Shown piece by piece: positions 43,061 through 51,587 of a DNA stretch of 64,000 nucleotides. Made by a program: the position numbers and the translations under genes. The stretch's first letter is position 1; each line of letters starts with the position of its first letter. The notes under the pieces were generated by a model. That model saw only the letters and a list, made by a program, of their open reading frames with translations, did not search any database and was not told the DNA's origin. The stretch is from Pseudocoprococcus catus (lineage in GTDB: Bacteria; Bacillota; Clostridia; Lachnospirales; Lachnospiraceae), in contig NZ_LR698973.1 of assembly GCF_902381825.1 (NCBI RefSeq), positions 3,053,137-3,117,136 of the forward strand, written 5' to 3'.

Positions 43061-44769
43061 AGAAATTATTCGCATTAAGCGATCAGGGGGAGCGGGAATT
43101 AAAGCACGGGATTGTGGCAACTACGATAGGACATTTGTGCATCATGGCTCCCATTTCCCTCTTGATGCTGGTGACCATGGGACTTCTGAACAGGCTCTGC
43201 GGGGAGACTGGACTGACAATGCAGCCAGGAGTGATAGTTCTGATGGCGGCGGTTCTCTTGCTGTTGATCTTCATAACCCAATGGGTTCAGTATAACCTGA
43301 CTTATAAAGTGGCTTACGAAGAAAGCGCTAACCGGAGAATTACCCTGGCGGAAAAGCTGCGGCGGCTCCCACTGGCATTTTTCGGTCAGCGTGATCTGTC
43401 TGATCTGACAACAACCATGATGGGTGACTGCTCTAAACTGGAAAGAATTTTTTCCAATGCGGTTCCCAGTCTCTTTGGCACAGTCATTATGTTTGTGATT
43501 GTGTCCGTGGGGCTTTTGATCATGGATTGGCGCATGGGGCTGTGCATTGTTCTGCCGGTACCGGTAGCTGCGCTTATTTTGATAGCGGCCAGAAAGGCCC
43601 AGACAAAAGCGGAAAGCCGCAATTATGACGCTCACCGTGCCGCTTATGATGGGGTGCAGGAATATCTGGATACCATACAGGAGCTTCGCTCCGCCGGTCT
43701 GGAACAGGAATACCTGGATGGAGTTGAGAAAAAACTGGATTATGTGGTAAAGTGTGCGTTTCGTAATGAGCTGGCTCCAGGTACTGCTGTGACGTTGGCG
43801 CAGCTGACAGTACGCTTTGGGCTGGTGGCAGTTCTGCTGGCTGGAGGTCTGTTGGTAGCTCAAAATATGCTGTCCGTCAATATGTTTATTCTTTATCTGT
43901 TGGTAGCAGGCCGTGTTTATGAACCCTTTGGTTCCTGCTTTATGCTGATGGCGGAACTGTTTTCTGCATTTGTCAGCATTGAGCGGACGAAGAAGATGGA
44001 AGCGACAGTGGAGCAGACTGGTCAGCCTGTTTGTAAGAACAATGGGTACGACATTGAGTTTAAGGATGTTTCTTTTTCGTACAATGATGAGCTTGTACTC
44101 AATGGGATTTCCTTTGTAGCGAAACAGGGGCAGATCACTGCGCTTGTAGGCCCCTCCGGCAGCGGAAAATCTACTGTTTCCCGTCTGGCAGCCCGGTTCT
44201 GGGATGCAGATGCCGGTCAGGTACTGCTGGGTGGCGTGGACGTGACGACTGTGGAGCCGGAAACGCTGTTTAAGAATTATGCCATCGTCTTTCAGGATGT
44301 GACCCTTTTTGACAATTCTGTTATGGAGAACATCCGCCTTGGTCGGGCGGGGGCGACAGATGAGGAAGTGCTGGCGGCAGCCAGGGCAGCTCAGTGCGAG
44401 GAGTTTGTTTCCCGTCTGCCTGGCGGCTATTACAGCAATATCGGTGAGAATGGCTGCGCCCTTTCAGGAGGCGAGCGGCAGCGTATCTCTATTGCCCGGG
44501 CGATCCTGAAGGATGCGCCGGTAGTTATTTTGGACGAAGCCACAGCTTCCATGGATGCGGAGAATGAGAACTTGGTTCAGCAGGCACTGTCCGTGTTGCT
44601 GCAGGGGAAAACTGTACTGGTTATTGCGCACCGTATGCGGACGATTGCAAACGTCGATAAGGTTGTTGTCCTGGAACAGGGCCGCGTCGCAGAGACGGGA
44701 ACGCCGGAGAAACTTCTGAATCAAAAGGGATTGTTCTATCGTTTGGCTGAAGCACAGACGGTACATTGA
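43054..44769 (+). CDS. ABC half-transporter (YbtP-like partner)
   Basis: 571 residues: six membrane helices (about 20-310) and one ATPase domain with GPSGSGKST, the signature LSGGERQRISIARA and VVILDEATASMDAEN. It overlaps the fusion gene by 7 bases and presumably forms a heterodimer with the C-terminal half of that protein. The fusion's third ATPase has LDEVTAFAD while this one has the standard LDEATASMD, so the two nucleotide sites may be unequal. Confidence 0.9.
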   Translation: MLKKLFALSDQGERELKHGIVATTIGHLCIMAPISLLMLVTMGLLNRLCGETGLTMQPGVIVLMAAVLLLLIFITQWVQYNLTYKVAYEESANRRITLAEKLRRLPLAFFGQRDLSDLTTTMMGDCSKLERIFSNAVPSLFGTVIMFVIVSVGLLIMDWRMGLCIVLPVPVAALILIAARKAQTKAESRNYDAHRAAYDGVQEYLDTIQELRSAGLEQEYLDGVEKKLDYVVKCAFRNELAPGTAVTLAQLTVRFGLVAVLLAGGLLVAQNMLSVNMFILYLLVAGRVYEPFGSCFMLMAELFSAFVSIERTKKMEATVEQTGQPVCKNNGYDIEFKDVSFSYNDELVLNGISFVAKQGQITALVGPSGSGKSTVSRLAARFWDADAGQVLLGGVDVTTVEPETLFKNYAIVFQDVTLFDNSVMENIRLGRAGATDEEVLAAARAAQCEEFVSRLPGGYYSNIGENGCALSGGERQRISIARAILKDAPVVILDEATASMDAENENLVQQALSVLLQGKTVLVIAHRMRTIANVDKVVVLEQGRVAETGTPEKLLNQKGLFYRLAEAQTVH

Positions 44770-44827
44770 TAGAGCTTCGGAAATCAGAAAACAATGCAGA
44801 CAGGTATATGATCTCTCGGAATCTTGA

Positions 44828-45352
44828 GTGATTATCCCGATCATGGCATCGTCTGTCATGGCGGCAAGCTCCTTCGTGGGCGAAAAAGAAAAGCACACCT
44901 TAGAAACATTGCTGTATTCTCCGCTCTCGCTGGGGCAGTTATTCCAATCCAAAATACTGGCAGGCTTCTCGGTTGGAATGATGATTTCCTTTAGTTCGTT
45001 TGCTGCCATGCTGCTGGTAATGGAGCTGGAATCCTTTTTCCTAACCGGTAATCTGCTCCTTCCCGCAGCGAGTTGGCTGGTGATCATGCTTTTGATCGCA
45101 CCGGCAATCTCTTTGATTGCAATTGCTGTAACTGTGCGGAGTTCTGCAAAGGCACAGACTATCGAAGAAGCACAGCAGCGGGCAGTATTCCTGATTTTTC
45201 CGATTCTCGCTTTGCTCATCGGACAATTCACGGGCATTATTCTAATCAGCGCAGGACTTCTCTGGGGAGTGGGTATTGTTCTGGCAGCACTTGCTATATT
45301 GCTTGTGAAGAGGGCTGCTGGAAACTTCACTTACGAAAAACTGCTGAAATAA
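44828..45352 (+). pseudogene. 3' part of an ABC-2 permease
   Basis: 174 residues of membrane protein containing SFVGEKEKHTLETLLYSP, a loop typical of NatB/ABC-2 permeases, then five helices and a proper end (NFTYEKLLK). The N-terminal helix and a start with a ribosome site are missing; it directly follows the ABC operon. A truncated remnant of a separate export system. Confidence 0.75.
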
Positions 45353-45445
45353 GGATACCTTCAAAATTCAATTCAAAAGAGCCAGCCCCTATAGGATACC
45401 GGTAACTGGATACAATAAAGGAAAAAGAAAGAAAAGGTGAATATC

Positions 45446-45769
45446 ATGAGAGAGACATATCTTGATCTTCCATCCCGATTGGAAGATGCGTTCTCTGAAA
45501 TCGACAACGATATTATGATAGAGCTGCGGAACGAAAAGGAAGAATACGCGGAACTATTGCAGAAAATTTCTGACCTGAAACAGAAAGCTCCATTTCTGAC
45601 TGATCTTTTGGAGAGCAGCGGAGAAATCCGATTGACCGCTAAGGAATACGCAGCCTTTACACAGTATCTGCATCTGGTGCGTCAGCGGGATGATATGGAG
45701 CGACAGCAGATTTACTTCCGCGGTCATACCGATGCGGTGGCGTATCTCAAAAAAATCAAAGCGATTTGA
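45446..45769 (+). CDS. DUF6664-like small element protein
   Basis: 107 residues, helical and charged (LDLPSRLEDAFSEIDNDIM, LQKISDLKQKAPFL) ending VAYLKKIKAI. I recall this family from clostridial conjugative elements. ATG 45446 lies 8 bases after AAAAGG; a GTG at 45437 is also in frame. Its last ~20 bases recur at 31788 as debris. Function unknown. The following 230 bases (45770-46000) have no gene, only AT-rich promoter-like DNA. Confidence 0.65.
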   Translation: MRETYLDLPSRLEDAFSEIDNDIMIELRNEKEEYAELLQKISDLKQKAPFLTDLLESSGEIRLTAKEYAAFTQYLHLVRQRDDMERQQIYFRGHTDAVAYLKKIKAI

Positions 45770-46000
45770 CAGCACGCACCATCTTGATGATGCAAAGGCG
45801 ATTTGTGACTCTTAAAATGTAACGAACAAATATATACAATTCACTATTAACGAGCCGACTTATATGAGAGACGCATATCGACAAGAAAATGTATTATGTT
45901 ACAAACTTTTTGAAAATAAGAGTTTTTAGTATCAATTCTATAAACTTGATTATTTTAGAGGTTTATGTTATGATTTTAAGCGAAAGGCGGTGTTACCTTT

Positions 46001-47314
46001 ATGCAAAAAACAATACTACGAAAACGTGATCTCTATCTGAATCGGATTATTGCATTTCAAGATACAGAAATGATTAAAGTCATGACTGGTATCCGACGTT
46101 GCGGAAAGTCCAGCTTAATGAAGCTGATGGCAGAGCACTTACGGGATACTGGAGTGACCGATGACCAGATTATTGAAATGAACTTTGAGTCTATGGGCAT
46201 TCCGGATATGGATGCAAGAGGATTCTATGAATACGTCAAAGCACGCATTTGCCCTAATAAACGGACATACCTCTTCTTTGATGAGGTACAGAAAGTGCAT
46301 GGTTGGGAAAATGCAGTAAACTCTTTCCGAGTAGATTTCGATTGCGATATATATATCACAGGATCCAATGCCTATCTGCTTTCTTCTGAACTTTCCACTT
46401 ATCTATCTGGACGATATGTGGAAATTAAAGTCTTGCCACTATCTTTTAGGGAATTTCTGGACTTTCATGGTTATATTCTGACGGAACGGAAGTCACCTGC
46501 AGGTGGTTTCAGAAAGCGGATTACAGATGCAGAGGGAGAAACATATGATGTAAAAGAACTTTTTGATGCCTACGCCAGATTTGGTGGTATGCCTATGCTT
46601 GCTGATGTAGGATTAGAAATTGACCGGGTGACAGCTGCGTTAGACGGTGTTTATTCTGCTGCTGTTATCAATGACATTCTGGAACGGGAAAAGCGCAAGG
46701 GACAGCGAAATATTACTGACCCGGTGCTTCTGAAAAAAATCATCTTGTTTTTGGCGGACAATATTGGCAATAACACTTCTGCTACCTCTATTGGAAACAC
46801 TTTAGTCAATGAGGGGCTTTTGAAAAATGGAACTCGAAAAACAAAGCCTGCCGTACAGACGATTCAGGCGTATATCGAAGCTTTGACAGAAGCCTATATT
46901 TTCTATGAAATCAAACGATTTGATATAAAGGGCAAGGAGTATCTGCGCACCCTGGGCAAATACTATATTGTTGATATTGGGTTGCGAAATTATCTGTTGG
47001 GCTATCGTGATGGTGACAGTGGACATATTTTGGAGAATATCATCTACTTTGAACTGTTGCGCCGTGGTTATGATGTTGCCATTGGAAAAATCGACAATCA
47101 GGAAGTCGATTTTATTGCTACGAAAGCAGACGAGAAAAAATATGTCCAGGTTACTGAATCAATGAATGCTCCGGAAACGAGAGAGCGAGAGCTTGCACCG
47201 CTGCGTAAGATTCGTGATAGCTATGAAAAGATAGTGATTGCCTTGGAATGCGATTTTACTCAAACACAAGACGGAATCAAAATCATTAGAGCACTTGACT
47301 TTCTTTTGGAATAA
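46001..47314 (+). CDS. AAA_14 ATPase with DUF4143 domain
   Basis: 437 residues. N-terminal P-loop ATPase (MTGIRRCGKSSLMKLM; Walker B YLFFDEVQKV; sensor YITGSNAYLLSSE) followed by DUF4143 (YFELLRRGYDVAIGKIDNQEVDFI), a PD-(D/E)xK-like part. A sister architecture to the DUF234 ATPase at 31.8 kb. Such genes accumulate in accessory islands; function not established. ATG 46001 follows AAAGGCGGTG. A terminator lies at 47394. Confidence 0.88.
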   Translation: MQKTILRKRDLYLNRIIAFQDTEMIKVMTGIRRCGKSSLMKLMAEHLRDTGVTDDQIIEMNFESMGIPDMDARGFYEYVKARICPNKRTYLFFDEVQKVHGWENAVNSFRVDFDCDIYITGSNAYLLSSELSTYLSGRYVEIKVLPLSFREFLDFHGYILTERKSPAGGFRKRITDAEGETYDVKELFDAYARFGGMPMLADVGLEIDRVTAALDGVYSAAVINDILEREKRKGQRNITDPVLLKKIILFLADNIGNNTSATSIGNTLVNEGLLKNGTRKTKPAVQTIQAYIEALTEAYIFYEIKRFDIKGKEYLRTLGKYYIVDIGLRNYLLGYRDGDSGHILENIIYFELLRRGYDVAIGKIDNQEVDFIATKADEKKYVQVTESMNAPETRERELAPLRKIRDSYEKIVIALECDFTQTQDGIKIIRALDFLLE

Positions 47315-47393
47315 CAGGCGGCTCTATCACGCATAATCTTCTTTTGCCATACTAATTATATCTGTATATCTGTATGTGTAAAGAAGCTGCATC

Positions 47394-47430
47394 GCCGATT
47401 GGTTTTCTTTTGAGAGCCAGTCGGCTTTTT
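47394..47430 (+). terminator. Terminator after the DUF4143 ATPase
   Basis: GCCGATTGG (47394-47402) pairs with CCAGTCGGC (47417-47425), one G-U pair, then TTTTT. Confidence 0.75.
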
Positions 47431-47462
47431 CTATATCAAAATCCAAACGGAGGTATTACTAC

Positions 47463-47672
47463 ATGACCAATGCAGAGCTGAACACAGCTTTATATCAAAA
47501 GATGTTTGCCGAGCAGGAAACCTACCGGGAATGGCTGCTTTCCCAGCCTTCGGAAGAAATTCTGAACCACACCTATGAGTACACGGTTCGGGAGGACATC
47601 TGGCAGACCGTAGCGGATCGGGCCAAGTCCGAAGTGCAAAAACAAAAGAAGAAAGAGGATAAAGAGCGATAA
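47463..47672 (+). CDS. DUF3848 protein (short copy with in-frame deletion)
   Basis: 69 residues, identical to the 33.3 kb copy over most of its length but missing 42 residues between VRED and IWQTVADRAKSE. The long copy has GGAGGACAT at both ends of the missing part, so the deletion fits recombination between 9-bp direct repeats. This copy keeps a good ribosome site (GGAGG 47450) and a terminator. It may still be made; function unknown. Confidence 0.75.
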   Translation: MTNAELNTALYQKMFAEQETYREWLLSQPSEEILNHTYEYTVREDIWQTVADRAKSEVQKQKKKEDKER

Positions 47673-47679
47673 CTGCTCT

Positions 47680-47710
47680 GGGCCGGTTGGGTAATCCAGC
47701 CGGCCCTTTT
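47680..47710 (+). terminator. Terminator after the short DUF3848 gene
   Basis: GGGCCGGTTGG (47680-47690)/CCAGCCGGCCC (47696-47706) with a 5-base loop, then TTTT. Confidence 0.85.
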
Positions 47711-47766
47711 ACATAGCCGGACTGCTTTTTGGCAGTCAATTCATGACTATGGAAAGAAGGATTTTT

Positions 47767-48090
47767 ATGCCATATATTCCACCGGAGGTCGTTGCAAAGG
47801 CCAAGGAGATGGGCCTGCTGACCTATCTGAAAAACTATGAGCCGGGTGAACTGGTGCATTTTGGTGGAAACACTTATTGTACCAGAATCCATGACAGCCT
47901 CAAAATCTCCAATGGCAAGAGTGCTTCATATTCGGCTGCTGCCTCTGAATCAATATGCTTATACTTGTTTACCAGTTTCACAAAACGATCGGCCTGCGCC
48001 TGCTTGCATTCATTCTCTTTTAGGTTGCAATATTGCTATCAGCGGAAGACCACAAGAATAAATTGTGATTTCACAAGATTGATGTTATAA
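47767..48090 (+). pseudogene. 5' fragment of a toprim/DUF3991-type primase gene
   Basis: The first 51 residues (PYIPPEVVAKAKEMGLLTYL, ELVHFGGNTYCTR, IHDSLKISNGK) match the N-terminal zinc-finger-like part of primase proteins of clostridial conjugative elements. After NGK (47919) the frame enters unrelated sequence. On the reverse strand, 47920-48030 reads like protein (KENECKQAQADRFVKLV, NKYKHID), possibly the DUF4368 end of a large serine recombinase. That second identification is weak. Confidence 0.6.
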
Positions 48091-48154
48091 TAAGAGAAAA
48101 GTTCCTGCCGGAGCAACCGCCCCGGTGGTATGGATAGAAAGGCAGGAAAACAAT

Positions 48155-48307
48155 ATGCACATCAGTACGGACACATTAGCCCGTATCTGCGAAACGCTGA
48201 ATTGTGAGATTACCGATGTGATTGAGTTAGTACCAGACGAGCCTGCTTCCACAGGAGGTAAGGAACATGAGCGAATTGAAACCAAGAATAACGGAAAACG
48301 GAATTGA
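48155..48307 (+). pseudogene. C-terminal part of an XRE regulator
   Basis: 50 residues: HISTDTLARICETLNCEITD is the last helix of a Cro/CI HTH, ending in a short tail. The DNA-recognition helices are missing. ATG 48155 has AGGCAGG upstream, so a short peptide could be made. A hairpin-like GCCCCGGTGG lies at 48118. It overlaps tnpV by 41 bases, the usual regulator-tnpV order in these transposons. Confidence 0.6.
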
Positions 48308-48644
48308 TTATATCCTTGTTGGGGATTACTACATCCCGGATTTGAAACTGCCGAAGGAACACCGCCCTATTGGAAAGTACGGACGGATGCACAGGGAATA
48401 TTTAAGGGAAGTCCACCCAGTCAGATTGAATACATTGATACTGACCGGAGAATTGTGGACATATCTTGCAGACCTGAACGAACAGGCACAGAAACGGTTA
48501 GATACCATCATGGAGCAGATGAAAATTGCCGAGGGCGTAACCGGGGAATTAAAGTGTACTCATCAAATGGAATGGGTGCAGCGGTGCAATAATATCCACA
48601 ATCGGGCAGAAGAAATTGTTTTGCATGAGATAATTTATTCATAA
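48267..48644 (+). CDS. tnpV: TnpV transposon-encoded protein
   Basis: 125 residues resembling TnpV of Tn4451-type clostridial transposons (DYILVGDYYIPDLKLP, PIGKYGRMHREYLREVHP, and the TYLADLNEQAQ segment). Not the recombinase itself; its role is unclear. ATG 48267 follows CAGGAGGTAAGG. No TnpX-type recombinase remains beside it. Confidence 0.8.
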   Translation: MSELKPRITENGIDYILVGDYYIPDLKLPKEHRPIGKYGRMHREYLREVHPVRLNTLILTGELWTYLADLNEQAQKRLDTIMEQMKIAEGVTGELKCTHQMEWVQRCNNIHNRAEEIVLHEIIYS

Positions 48645-48693
48645 TAGTGTATGGTGTCAGGATTATGACAAATCAGAGGTTAAAAGGTGCGTT

Positions 48694-49260
48694 ATGTTAA
48701 AAAGCATAGGGTTATATTTTAGAAAAATAGATTTTCTGAATTTTGCAGTTGGAGCTATAATGCCAATCATTGTATTGTTTATAGTTTATTCATCAGTCAA
48801 ATCAAATATAATTCTTCAAGACACTGATTTTTTAGCACTGTTGGTGAATCATAAAGGAAAATTCATATTTTACTTTTTCGTGTCCTTTATTGAAGAAGTT
48901 ATTTTTAGAGGAATTATTTTTGGGCTGTTGCTGCAAAAATGTAAAAATAAGTATTTGAGTTGCGTAATAGCTGCACTTATTTTTACACTACCACATATTT
49001 TTAATACCGATAATATTTCTGTTCTGGTAATGTTTATTTTTCCTTTTCTATATGGAATATTTGCCAATGAAATGTTTTACACTACAAAGAGTATTTGGAT
49101 GCCCACAGGATTTCATTGGTTATGGAATTATACAATAACAAGTTTGTTTCTTGTTACAGGAACACAAAGTTTCATATATGTACATATCATAGCAGCAATG
49201 ATTATAATGATACTGTTGTTTTACATTGTTATTGGGAAAACACGCCTAAGTGGCGATTGA
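48694..49260 (+). CDS. CPBP-family intramembrane metalloprotease
   Basis: 188 residues with five to six membrane helices. Motif 1 is FIEEVIFRGIIF (EExxxR), motif 2 includes IFTLPHIFN and motif 3 GFHWLWNY. These are the glutamate and histidine residues of CPBP/Abi proteases, some of which give immunity to self-made bacteriocins. The gene is notably AT-rich compared with its neighbours, suggesting separate transfer. The likely start is ATG 48694. Confidence 0.85.
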   Translation: MLKSIGLYFRKIDFLNFAVGAIMPIIVLFIVYSSVKSNIILQDTDFLALLVNHKGKFIFYFFVSFIEEVIFRGIIFGLLLQKCKNKYLSCVIAALIFTLPHIFNTDNISVLVMFIFPFLYGIFANEMFYTTKSIWMPTGFHWLWNYTITSLFLVTGTQSFIYVHIIAAMIIMILLFYIVIGKTRLSGD

Positions 49261-49581
49261 TAGCTTACAGTTTACCGTTTTTTCCTCTGCCTGATAGGTG
49301 TTCCCATTTTCTTTCAGTTCATCAGCAACGGTGGTCTGGGGTGCACTCTCACTGTCCTTTTTATGGGCTTCCCGAATATCCCGGATAATGAGGCTGAGGT
49401 CATCCAGAACCATGTGGCTGAAAATAAGGTTGCCATGATTGATTTCCTTATAGTCATCTTTTTCATAACTGCCAAGAGCCGATTTTGAAATCCCCGTTTG
49501 CTCTGCCAGTTCTTCCAGTTTTAATCCTTTGTTTAATCGTAAATCTTTTAGCCGTTCCTGTATTGTAGTAGCTCCGTTCAT
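49246..49581 (-). pseudogene. XRE regulator with internal deletion
   Basis: From the Met at 49581: NGATTIQERLKDLRLNKGLK, then LEELAEQTGISKSALGSYEK, a good HTH. After NHGNLI the usual segment leading to a DYLL motif is missing, and the protein jumps to FSHMVLDDLSLIIRDIREAH. So an in-frame deletion removed part of the regulator. It overlaps the protease gene tail to tail. Confidence 0.6.
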
Positions 49582-50220
49582 TGAAGCAGTTCCCACTTTC
49601 TGACGACATTTATAACCGTTGAATTGATTATACCATATCAATTCCGCAATCGTGGAAATTTCTGATTTTTACCCCTGATTCCTACTTTGTGGACATACGG
49701 CACAGGGCACAAAAATGTTCTATGATACAGGTAGTTCATCGATGGATTATTCCAATCGAATGACCAGCCTGTGTGGGATATGCTTCCCCGGCGATGTAGT
49801 GCCATGACTTTTGGCAGGGATATGGAGGTCGGTGCTTCTTTTTTGATTAAAAAAAAATCATCTGACATTCTTCAAGTCCCCGCGTGTGATTAGTAGGAAA
49901 ATAAATTTTTCTGCGAAAGTACCGTCCAAATGCCCTCTGAAACTTGCAATTAGTGAGGGAATATTTCATTTTTGCGAAAAAAACTTGCAAAAGGGGGTTG
50001 GTAAATATACTTTTAAAAGCTTTTTAAAGAAGAAATCAAAAATTACAGGCATTCAACCTAACGAAATCGTGATATAATGATCGCAAGAGAGCCAATATGC
50101 TTGCATGATTGGCGAACGGCGAATGGCGATCATGATAGCTGCGTATGCAGCGTCAAGCACCAAAGGTGCGAATCATGATATAATCAAAATATGGTTGAAT
50201 GAGAAATATGGAGGTAGCTT
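49582..50220. other. Gene-free stretch with palindromic element
   Basis: I find no supportable gene here. From about 50082 to 50186 there is a hairpin cluster: ATGATCGC/GCGATCAT arms enclose GCCAAT-ATGC-TT-GCAT-G-ATTGGC, then GGCGAACGGCGAATGGCGATC, followed by GCTGCG-TAT-GCAGC. It ends with a likely promoter (TATAAT at 50179) for the next gene. The ATGC-TT-GCAT core matches the elements at 5.5 and 13.1-13.6 kb. Confidence 0.55.
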
Positions 50221-50427
50221 ATGGGCGTAAGTTATAACAGATTATGGAAAATGCTCATAGATAAAAATATGAAGCGGATAGAGATGCAGTACCTCACCGG
50301 GATTAGTGGTAATATTCTTGCCCGGATGGGAAAAAACCAGTATGTATCAATGGAGACGATTGAGAAGATCTGCAAGAAGCTGGACTGTACTGTTGATGAG
50401 ATGATGGAATTTACAGATGATGAATAA
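50221..50427 (+). CDS. Cro/CI-type HTH protein (restriction-modification control type)
   Basis: 68 residues forming a compact HTH (YNRLWKMLIDKNMKRIEMQY, NILARMGKNQYVSMETIEKI, KLDCTVDEMM). This type often precedes restriction-modification genes, and the remnant of one follows 16 bases later. ATG 50221 follows GGAGG; a TATAAT lies at 50179. Confidence 0.88.
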   Translation: MGVSYNRLWKMLIDKNMKRIEMQYLTGISGNILARMGKNQYVSMETIEKICKKLDCTVDEMMEFTDDE

Positions 50428-50442
50428 CAGGAGGTTGCTGCA

Positions 50443-50606
50443 ATGACAGATACACAGCAAAGAGCAGCGGCGAAAGCATTTGCGAAAAACTGGAAAGACC
50501 GTGGACATGAAAAAGGCGACAGTCCGACGGCTCTATGCTGACACCATTTGAACAGGCAAAAAGATATTCTTCTGAATTGCCTTATTCAAAAAGACTAACA
50601 AGATAA
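50443..50606 (+). pseudogene. Type IIG (MmeI-like) restriction-methyltransferase remnant
   Basis: ATG 50443 (after AGGAGG) opens TDTQQRAAAKAFAKNWKDRG and soon stops at a TGA. A second frame continues with LTPFEQAKRYSSELPYSKR, a segment found about 100 residues into MmeI-like enzymes. The rest of this roughly 1000-residue protein is gone, leaving only the start with an internal deletion. The control gene just upstream is intact. Confidence 0.7.
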
Positions 50607-50643
50607 CTTTTATAGGCAGAAAAAATCAGGAGAAGTGAGGAAT

Positions 50644-51015
50644 ATGCAGAAAAGAGACTTAATCCAAGCGAATGCTTCATTAGAAAATCTACGACAGAAC
50701 TTGGATATGAAGGATTTTGCAAAAGAAATATTACTTGAGGAGAATTATAATAAATTTATAAGATCATACAAATTTACATTTTGGTTTCAATTAATCGGTG
50801 TATTAGCTGGATTTATAGTGCCATCAGTTGTTCTTCTTATTATTTTTAAAGAGTTTATTTATTGTGCTTTTGGTGCAACCATAGGAATTTTTTGGATGTG
50901 TGTATGGATGCTGCTAAGTATGGTAATTCCACCGACAAGGATATATCGAAAATTTGCAAAGTGGTATAGGAAAAGCGATGTGTCTATACACGACTTGGAT
51001 GAGATATTTTATTGA
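50644..51015 (+). CDS. Small two-helix membrane protein, unknown
   Basis: 123 residues. A charged N-terminal helix (about 1-40) is followed by two membrane helices (about 48-70 and 75-98) and a basic C-terminal tail. I recognise no family. The start at ATG 50644 is chosen over GTG 50635, which is too close to AGGAG. It is AT-rich and adjacent to a gene of similar topology, so they may work together. Confidence 0.65.
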   Translation: MQKRDLIQANASLENLRQNLDMKDFAKEILLEENYNKFIRSYKFTFWFQLIGVLAGFIVPSVVLLIIFKEFIYCAFGATIGIFWMCVWMLLSMVIPPTRIYRKFAKWYRKSDVSIHDLDEIFY

Positions 51016-51032
51016 AGAGGAGAATAAAATAG

Positions 51033-51548
51033 ATGGAGATGAAAAAGGAATCGAATATGCTGACCGAGGAAGAGCCAAAATACATAATATCGCTAAAGAA
51101 GAGATATAGAATTCTTTATGTCGTTATGTTTGTTTTATTTTTGGTGTGTACGATGTATTTTGGAGTGATATTATTTTGTGCAGGTACAGATACGATGATT
51201 TTTGGTGTTGGAATCACAGTTATTTTTCTTTTATTTTTATTCTGTTCTTTGTATGGTTTAACAAAAAAATGTGAAAGATACAAAGGCAAAGTTGTGTATT
51301 CATTTTTCTTAACAAAGAGAGAATATAACTTGTCAGACATAGCATTCTCCAATGAAAAAATTGAAGAGTTTTATAAAGATTATGGAGATGGAAATGCAAG
51401 CAGCAGTTGGGATAAGGTCACGACTTTCTATAATAAACAAGGTGAAAAGCTCTTTAAATTTGGCTTAGCTTATGACAACGTTCAGTTATTAGTAAGAGAT
51501 GTCAAAAATACACAGAGAAGTATTTCAAATCAGAAAAAGAAGAAATAG
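51033..51548 (+). CDS. Two-helix membrane protein, unknown
   Basis: 171 residues: cytoplasmic N-terminus, two membrane helices (about 30-52 and 58-78) and a roughly 90-residue beta-rich C-terminal region (FSNEKIEEFYKDYG, FNKQGE-type pattern), reminiscent of PH-like domains in membrane proteins of gut Firmicutes. GAGGAG precedes ATG 51033. Function unknown. Confidence 0.65.
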   Translation: MEMKKESNMLTEEEPKYIISLKKRYRILYVVMFVLFLVCTMYFGVILFCAGTDTMIFGVGITVIFLLFLFCSLYGLTKKCERYKGKVVYSFFLTKREYNLSDIAFSNEKIEEFYKDYGDGNASSSWDKVTTFYNKQGEKLFKFGLAYDNVQLLVRDVKNTQRSISNQKKKK

Positions 51549-51587
51549 ACAACTTCCAGTTGACCAAGAAATTAAGGAGAATTCATA

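Noticed and set aside
49638..49868. Frames on both strands that might be a recombinase end
   Set aside because: I could not match either translation to a recombinase or other family, so no gene is called.
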